DNA of 10,162 bases from CAZIVO01 sp964542765 (lineage in GTDB: Bacteria > Planctomycetota > UBA1135 > UBA2386). Shown in pieces: positions 6,746 to 10,162 of the stretch; position 1 is the stretch's first letter, and every line of letters begins with the position of its first letter. Location of the stretch: assembly GCA_964542765.1 (NCBI GenBank), contig CAZIVO010000123.1, forward strand, positions 1 to 10,162, in the 5' to 3' direction. The translations under genes were made by a program, and so were the position numbers. The notes under the pieces were generated by a model, which had not been told where the DNA came from, made no database searches, and saw nothing but the letters and a program-made list of their open reading frames with translations.

Positions 6746-7483
6746 ATGCGAATCCTCTCGATCGGAGGTCTGGACCCATGCGGCGGCGCAGGGATCACGG
6801 CTGATGCGCGTATGGTGCAAGCTCGCGGTGGGCAGGCCCTGACCGTGGCGACCTGTCTCACCATACAAAATCGGCATGGGGTCGAACGAGTGGACGCTGT
6901 CGCGGAGGAGGCGTTACGCGACAGTCTCGGAGCGGCTCTGGGCGATGGCGTGGCCGACGCGATCAAGCTCGGCCTGATGACGACTCGTGCCTTCGATGTC
7001 GTGGTAGATCTTCTCGATGGTTACGACGGTCCTGTTGTGGCTGATCCGGTCCTGGGTTTCACCGCTGGAGGCGAGCCGCCGGAAGACCTCGTATCTGCCT
7101 ACCGAGAGAGGCTGGTCGTACTCCATCCTGTGTTGACACCTAACCTCGATGAAATCGAGAAGCTGGCGCCCGCAGGAGGTGCTGGCGAATTGATCGACCT
7201 CGGTTGCAAGGCCGTCCTGGTGAAGGGTGGGCATGGGGTGGATGAAATCGTGCTGGACCTGCTCCATGACGAGGATGGTGAGTTCGGATGCGAGCACCCG
7301 AGGCGGGATATCGGCCCCGTGCACGGGACGGGTTGTGCATTGGCGACTGCCCTGGCCTGGGGGTTGGCGTCGGGGAGAGGGCTTCGAGAGGCTTGTCAGG
7401 GCGCGATCGAGATCGTGCAGACGTGTTTGTCGAAGACTCCACCCTCAGCAGACGGAAAGCCTGTTCCCTTGGTGATCGTATGA
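6746..7483 (+). CDS. thiD: Hydroxymethylpyrimidine / phosphomethylpyrimidine kinase (ThiD-like)
   Basis: ThiD phosphorylates HMP and HMP-phosphate to HMP-diphosphate, the pyrimidine half of thiamine. The 245-residue product is a ribokinase-fold protein. It shows GGLDPCGGAGITAD (7-20), TIQNRHGV (39-46, with the HMP-contacting Gln at 41), DPVLGF, TPNLDEIE, VKGGHG and the anion-hole motif HGTGCALATALA with Cys near 197. It is slightly shorter than the classical enzyme (about 265 residues) and has no ThiE or TenA fusion. The start is either ATG 6746 or GTG 6740, the latter with GGGG about 9 bases upstream. Both leave a normal N-terminus. No other thiamine gene is present, and I see no TPP riboswitch upstream. 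Pyridoxal kinase activity, known for some relatives, cannot be excluded. It is the last gene of the plus-strand cluster. Confidence 0.88.
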   Translation: MRILSIGGLDPCGGAGITADARMVQARGGQALTVATCLTIQNRHGVERVDAVAEEALRDSLGAALGDGVADAIKLGLMTTRAFDVVVDLLDGYDGPVVADPVLGFTAGGEPPEDLVSAYRERLVVLHPVLTPNLDEIEKLAPAGGAGELIDLGCKAVLVKGGHGVDEIVLDLLHDEDGEFGCEHPRRDIGPVHGTGCALATALAWGLASGRGLREACQGAIEIVQTCLSKTPPSADGKPVPLVIV

Positions 7484-7491
7484 GTCGGAGT

Positions 7492-7513
7492 GCGCCCGCT
7501 GTTGCGGTTGCGC
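7492..7513. terminator. Possible hairpin between convergent genes
   Basis: GCGC and CCGC (7492-7499) can pair with GCGG (7504-7507) and GCGC (7510-7513) around a TGTT loop, with a TT bulge. It sits in the 42-base gap between the thiD and acyl-CoA ligase stops, where a two-way terminator would be expected. There is no T-run on either side, so it is not a standard intrinsic terminator. Confidence 0.3.
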
Positions 7514-7525
7514 GGAGGAGAGGTC

Positions 7526-9409
7526 TTAGCGGTACATCTCCTCGATCAAATCTCCATACCGCTCGTTCACGAGGTGCCGTTTGATCTTGAGTGTCTGCGT
7601 CAGCAGTCCACTTTCTGGCGTCATCGGTTCTGCGAGGATGATGAATGGACCGACCTTTTCGACGGCTCTGAATCCATTCGTTCTGCTGAGCACGCGATCG
7701 AGTTCTTGACGAACCAGAGCGCGGAGTTCCTGGCTGTTGAGCATGCCCTCATCTGGTTCCCAGAGATCCTTGGCCAGTTCATCACCGACGCATTCTGGAT
7801 CGATCACGATCAGGGCTCCGAGTTGCTTGCGATCCTGGCCGATGACAACGGCTTGTTCGATTTGTTGGGAAGTTTTGATGGCCGCTTCGACAGGCTCAGG
7901 CTCGACGTTTTCGCCGCCCGCCAGGACGATGGTGTCCTTTGCTCGCCCGGTGATGCAGACATGGCCGTCAGGAGCGATGTGGCCCAGATCTCCGGAGTTG
8001 AACCATTTGTTCTCATCGAGAGCTTCGGCGGTTTTCTGCGCGTTCTTGAAGTAGCCCTTCATGACCTGTGGGCCATGGATCCACAGGATACCGGTCTGGC
8101 CTTTGGGCAAGGATTGGCCGGATTCGGTGCGCGCTTCGATGGTTGTTCCCGGCAGTGGAGGACCGATGGTGCCGGCTCTGTTGTCGCCGGGTAGCCGCAC
8201 CGAAGCTACCGGGCTGGTTTCGGTCAGTCCGTAGCCATTGAGCAGGGGGATGCCCATGCCCAGGAGTCGCTCATCGATATGAGCAGGCAGTGAACCGCCA
8301 CCTGAAACGGCGATCCTGAGGTTGGTGACCCCAATGGCTCCCTTCAACTTGGGGAGGATCTTTCTGCCGATCGCACCATGGAGGAGTCGGTCGAGCATGT
8401 TCGCTCTGTTGCCACCCACCACCACGCTCGTGCGCATCAGGCTGTCCAGCATTTTGCGCTTGATCCCCTTCGTCTTGCGGATCTGCGCGATGATCCCATC
8501 GTGCAACATCTCCCATACCCGAGGGACTGCGGCGACGGCTGTCGGTTCGACGGCGCACATATCTTTCTTGAAATGGCGCCGATCGGTATAGGTCATTTCT
8601 GCGCCGTGGGAGAAGGCGACGTAATCGAGCATGCGCTCGTAGGCATGCCAGGCAGGCAGAAGGGAGAGGAGCCTGTCTTCGGAGGTGAAGTCCAGGATGC
8701 CGCCGCAGATACGAACGTTGCTCAGGACGTTGCGGTGGGTGAGCATCACGCCTTTGGGCTCAGCAGTCGTGCCGCTCGTGTAGACGATGGTCAACACATC
8801 CTCAGGAGTCACTCCCGCGCTCATGGCGTCGAGCCGATCGGGTTGTTGTGTGAGCCATTTATCGCCGTGGGCCATGAGTTCGGCCAAGGTGATGACCCCT
8901 GGGATTGCGGTTTCGGCTTCGAGAGTACACACGACCGTGAAGTCGGGGAGGGTCTCGGTGTAGGTGATCATGTCGGCGGCGACCCGGTCTCCTTCGACGA
9001 AGGCGAAGCGGCTTCCCGAGTGCTCGAGGATGAAGCGTAGTTCTTTCGGGGCGGTGTCGACGCCTCGTGGCACATCGATGGCACCGATGCTGACCGTTGC
9101 GAGGTCGGACACCAGCCACTCATATCGGTTTTCCGAGATCAGGGCGACCCGATCACCGTGTCGGATTCCGTAGGCACACAGACCTGCGGAAACTCGTCGA
9201 ACATCCTGAGACAGGTCTGCGAAGGAGATGGGATCTCCTCCACGGCTTGATCGTCGCGGCAAAAAGATCTTGTCTCCGAAGCTGTCAGCCGCGAAGCGGA
9301 CCAGATCCGGAAAGGTTTCGGGGAAGTTCGTACCGACAATTTCCATGCCGGATGCGGGCAGGGAGAGGCCTGATACCGGGGCTTCTCTCAATCGACGCTT
9401 GACTTCCAT
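7526..9409 (-). CDS. Long-chain fatty-acid-CoA ligase (AMP-binding)
   Basis: This 627-residue ANL-superfamily enzyme activates long-chain fatty acids to acyl-AMP and then acyl-CoA, probably at the inner face of the membrane. Core motifs in order are the P-loop YTSGTTAEPKG (210-220), PAWHAYER (252-259), PRVWE (296-300), NGYGLTETSP (391-400), GPPLPG (416-421) and NSGDLG (471-476, ribose-binding D474). TGRAKDTIVLAGGENVEP (487-504) and the C-terminal TLKIKR (606-611, catalytic Lys608) complete the set. The long insert style and full C-terminal domain resemble FadD15 / eukaryotic ACSL enzymes rather than E. coli FadD. The ATG at 9409 lacks a Shine-Dalgarno at normal distance, and Met22 is an alternative start that would still keep the whole domain. 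Only 37 bases separate the start from a tRNA on the other strand, so its promoter must lie in or beyond the tRNA gene. Confidence 0.93.
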   Translation of the reverse strand: MEVKRRLREAPVSGLSLPASGMEIVGTNFPETFPDLVRFAADSFGDKIFLPRRSSRGGDPISFADLSQDVRRVSAGLCAYGIRHGDRVALISENRYEWLVSDLATVSIGAIDVPRGVDTAPKELRFILEHSGSRFAFVEGDRVAADMITYTETLPDFTVVCTLEAETAIPGVITLAELMAHGDKWLTQQPDRLDAMSAGVTPEDVLTIVYTSGTTAEPKGVMLTHRNVLSNVRICGGILDFTSEDRLLSLLPAWHAYERMLDYVAFSHGAEMTYTDRRHFKKDMCAVEPTAVAAVPRVWEMLHDGIIAQIRKTKGIKRKMLDSLMRTSVVVGGNRANMLDRLLHGAIGRKILPKLKGAIGVTNLRIAVSGGGSLPAHIDERLLGMGIPLLNGYGLTETSPVASVRLPGDNRAGTIGPPLPGTTIEARTESGQSLPKGQTGILWIHGPQVMKGYFKNAQKTAEALDENKWFNSGDLGHIAPDGHVCITGRAKDTIVLAGGENVEPEPVEAAIKTSQQIEQAVVIGQDRKQLGALIVIDPECVGDELAKDLWEPDEGMLNSQELRALVRQELDRVLSRTNGFRAVEKVGPFIILAEPMTPESGLLTQTLKIKRHLVNERYGDLIEEMYR

Positions 9410-9426
9410 AGTACGGTTGCTTTGAT
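9399..9426 (+). promoter_or_regulatory. Candidate sigma-70 promoter of tRNA-Gly
   Basis: TTGACT at 9399-9404 (5 of 6 matches to the -35 consensus) is followed after 16 bases by TTTGAT at 9421-9426 (4 of 6 to the -10). Transcription would start near 9433, giving a leader of about 14 bases before the mature tRNA end. The -35 lies inside the first codons of the acyl-CoA ligase on the other strand. The spacing is slightly short. Confidence 0.45.
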
Positions 9427-9446
9427 GCTCCCCCGACTGTTGGTGA

Positions 9447-9521
9447 GCGGGCGTAGCTCAGTGGTAGAGCATCACGTTGCCAACGTGAGGGTCGTGAGTT
9501 CAAATCTCATCGCCCGCTCCA
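9447..9521 (+). tRNA. tRNA-Gly (anticodon GCC)
   Basis: A full cloverleaf can be folded. The 7-bp acceptor stem is GCGGGCG with CGCCCGC, and the D stem is GCTC with GAGC around the short loop AGTGGTA. The anticodon stem TCACG with CGTGA holds loop TTGCCAA (anticodon GCC). The T arm GTGAG with CTCAT, containing one G-U pair, carries the loop TTCAAAT. The discriminator is T, and CCA is encoded at 9519-9521. It decodes GGC and GGU. The sequence closely follows the bacterial tRNA-Gly(GCC) pattern. It stands alone, opposite in direction to both neighbouring protein genes, and no T-rich terminator is obvious after it. Confidence 0.97.
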
Positions 9522-9585
9522 TTCTCCGCGTTTCCCGCACCTTTGCATAAAGAGTTCACGCAAGAGCTTATGGATTCAGCGGGGC

Positions 9586-9623
9586 CAGTTGTCCCTCAGT
9601 TGTCACAGCGGCGTCACAGAGTT
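9586..9623 (+). repeat. 11-bp-phased tandem repeat, Pho-box-like
   Basis: After a partial unit (CAGTT), three units of 11 bases begin at 9591, 9602 and 9613: GTCCCTCAGTT, GTCACAGCGGC and GTCACAGAGTT. The first two each match the third at 8 of 11 positions. Read as 7-mers with 4-base spacers they are TTGTCCC, TTGTCAC and GCGTCAC. These resemble the PhoB half-site CTGTCAT/C and have its 11-bp pitch, but the spacers are not AT-rich. It lies in the spacer between the tRNA and the LOG-family gene stop. A regulatory role is inferred from spacing and consensus only. Confidence 0.35.
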
Positions 9624-9646
9624 GCCGAGAACCCTTGAGAGTGCGG

Positions 9647-10162
9647 CTACTGGCCTCTGGGCAGTTTGGGCTGGGGGTGCATTTTGTAGAAGTCTGCAAT
9701 GATTCCCCAAGCGTCCGTGGCCGTTTCCGCGTAGGTGATCAGGTCCATGTTGGAAGGCGTGATGGTGCCTTCCTCGACGAAGGTTTCCCAGTGGATCAGT
9801 TTGTCCCAGTAGTCCCTGCCGAACAGGATGACCGGGATCTTGTCCATTCGCCCTGTCTGGATGAGTGTCAGCGTTTCGAAGAGTTCGTCCATTGTTCCAA
9901 AACCGCCGGGGAATGCGATCATGGCCTTGGCGCGCATCAGGAAGTGCATTTTGCGGACCGCGAAATATTTGAATTCGAAGCACAGTTCGGGAGTGATGTA
10001 GCTGTTGGGCTCCTGTTCGTGAGGGATGGTGATGTTGAGGCCGATGCTCTTGGCTTCGACATCGTGAGCGCCTCGGTTGGCAGCTTCCATGATCCCGGGC
10101 CCGCCTCCGAGGTGTTCATGCATGGAGCTTCGAACCAGTGGGGTATCGATTGGAATGATCAC
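9647..10162 (-). CDS. LOG-family nucleotide 5'-monophosphate phosphoribohydrolase (partial)
   Basis: The visible 171 residues run to TAG at 9647-9649. The 5' end lies at or beyond the window edge, where the first codon is GTG. LOG proteins ('lysine decarboxylase-like', Rossmann fold) cleave the base-ribose bond of nucleoside monophosphates and can release free cytokinin-type bases. Motifs are GGGPGIMEAANRGA (19-32 of the fragment), KSIGLNI (38-44), FAVRKMHFLMRAK (67-79) and the signature PGGFGTMDEL (85-94) with the catalytic Glu at 93. A downstream 'LTLIQTGRM' is typical of the larger bacterial type. The residues before GGGPG (RSSMHEHL) lack the hydrophobic strand and Thr usually found there, so the N-terminal part is either divergent or disturbed. 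It is codirectional with the acyl-CoA ligase, 237 bases upstream of it, with the tRNA between them on the other strand. Confidence 0.88.
   Translation of the reverse strand: MIIPIDTPLVRSSMHEHLGGGPGIMEAANRGAHDVEAKSIGLNITIPHEQEPNSYITPELCFEFKYFAVRKMHFLMRAKAMIAFPGGFGTMDELFETLTLIQTGRMDKIPVILFGRDYWDKLIHWETFVEEGTITPSNMDLITYAETATDAWGIIADFYKMHPQPKLPRGQ

Noticed and set aside
6018..6779. A 253-codon minus-strand frame opposite the DHH gene
   Set aside because: It is a shadow of the DHH/DHHA1 coding sequence with no motif of its own.
7490..8194. A 234-codon plus-strand frame
   Set aside because: It lies fully opposite the well-supported acyl-CoA ligase and has no family motif. Long antisense frames are expected in GC-rich coding DNA.
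10110..10162. Several 6-bp palindromes close together at the right edge (TGATCA, ATCGAT, TTCGAA, ATGCAT)
   Set aside because: Short palindromes are frequent by chance, and they share no spacing or symmetry that would suggest a site.

Overview
The window is a gene-dense, GC-rich stretch of bacterial chromosome. It holds eleven protein genes (the first and last cut by the window edges) and one tRNA. I see no insertion sequence, CRISPR array, phage gene or integrase. The gene flavour (ClpB, Dtd, Pcm, a DHH phosphoesterase, a 'GGLDPCGGAG' type ThiD, an eukaryote-like long-chain acyl-CoA ligase and a LOG-family protein) suits a Gram-negative, deltaproteobacteria- or Myxococcota-like lineage. That placement is an impression from protein style and cannot be proved from this sequence.

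Left part (1-1507): the C-terminal end of the disaggregase ClpB converges on a 97-residue protein of unknown function that has a very strong Shine-Dalgarno. About 300 bases without a gene follow. They end in a perfect 16-bp palindrome with the half-sites of a CRP/FNR-family operator, 11 bases before a stand-alone four-cysteine HNH nuclease gene.

Middle left (1613-4359, minus strand): a tight cluster transcribed in the order Ppx/GppA phosphatase, CYTH-domain protein, pcm, dtd. The first two are linked to polyphosphate or triphosphate chemistry. The last two are quality-control enzymes, for isoaspartyl damage in proteins and for D-aminoacyl-tRNA.

Middle right (4703-7483, plus strand): a divergent cluster of a TIM-barrel sugar-phosphate-isomerase-like protein, an NrnA-like DHH/DHHA1 phosphoesterase and a ThiD-like HMP(-P) kinase. 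It converges on the next gene.

Right part (7526-10162): a 627-residue long-chain fatty-acid-CoA ligase and a LOG-family nucleotide phosphoribohydrolase both lie on the minus strand. Between them, on the opposite strand, sits a complete tRNA-Gly(GCC) gene with encoded CCA. The spacer beyond the tRNA carries an 11-bp-phased tandem repeat that resembles a Pho box.

Most of the window is housekeeping. The best leads are the operator-like palindrome before the HNH gene, the orphan 97-residue protein, the phased repeat near 9600, and the Ppx-CYTH pairing. I found nothing that amounts to a clear new defence or mobile system.
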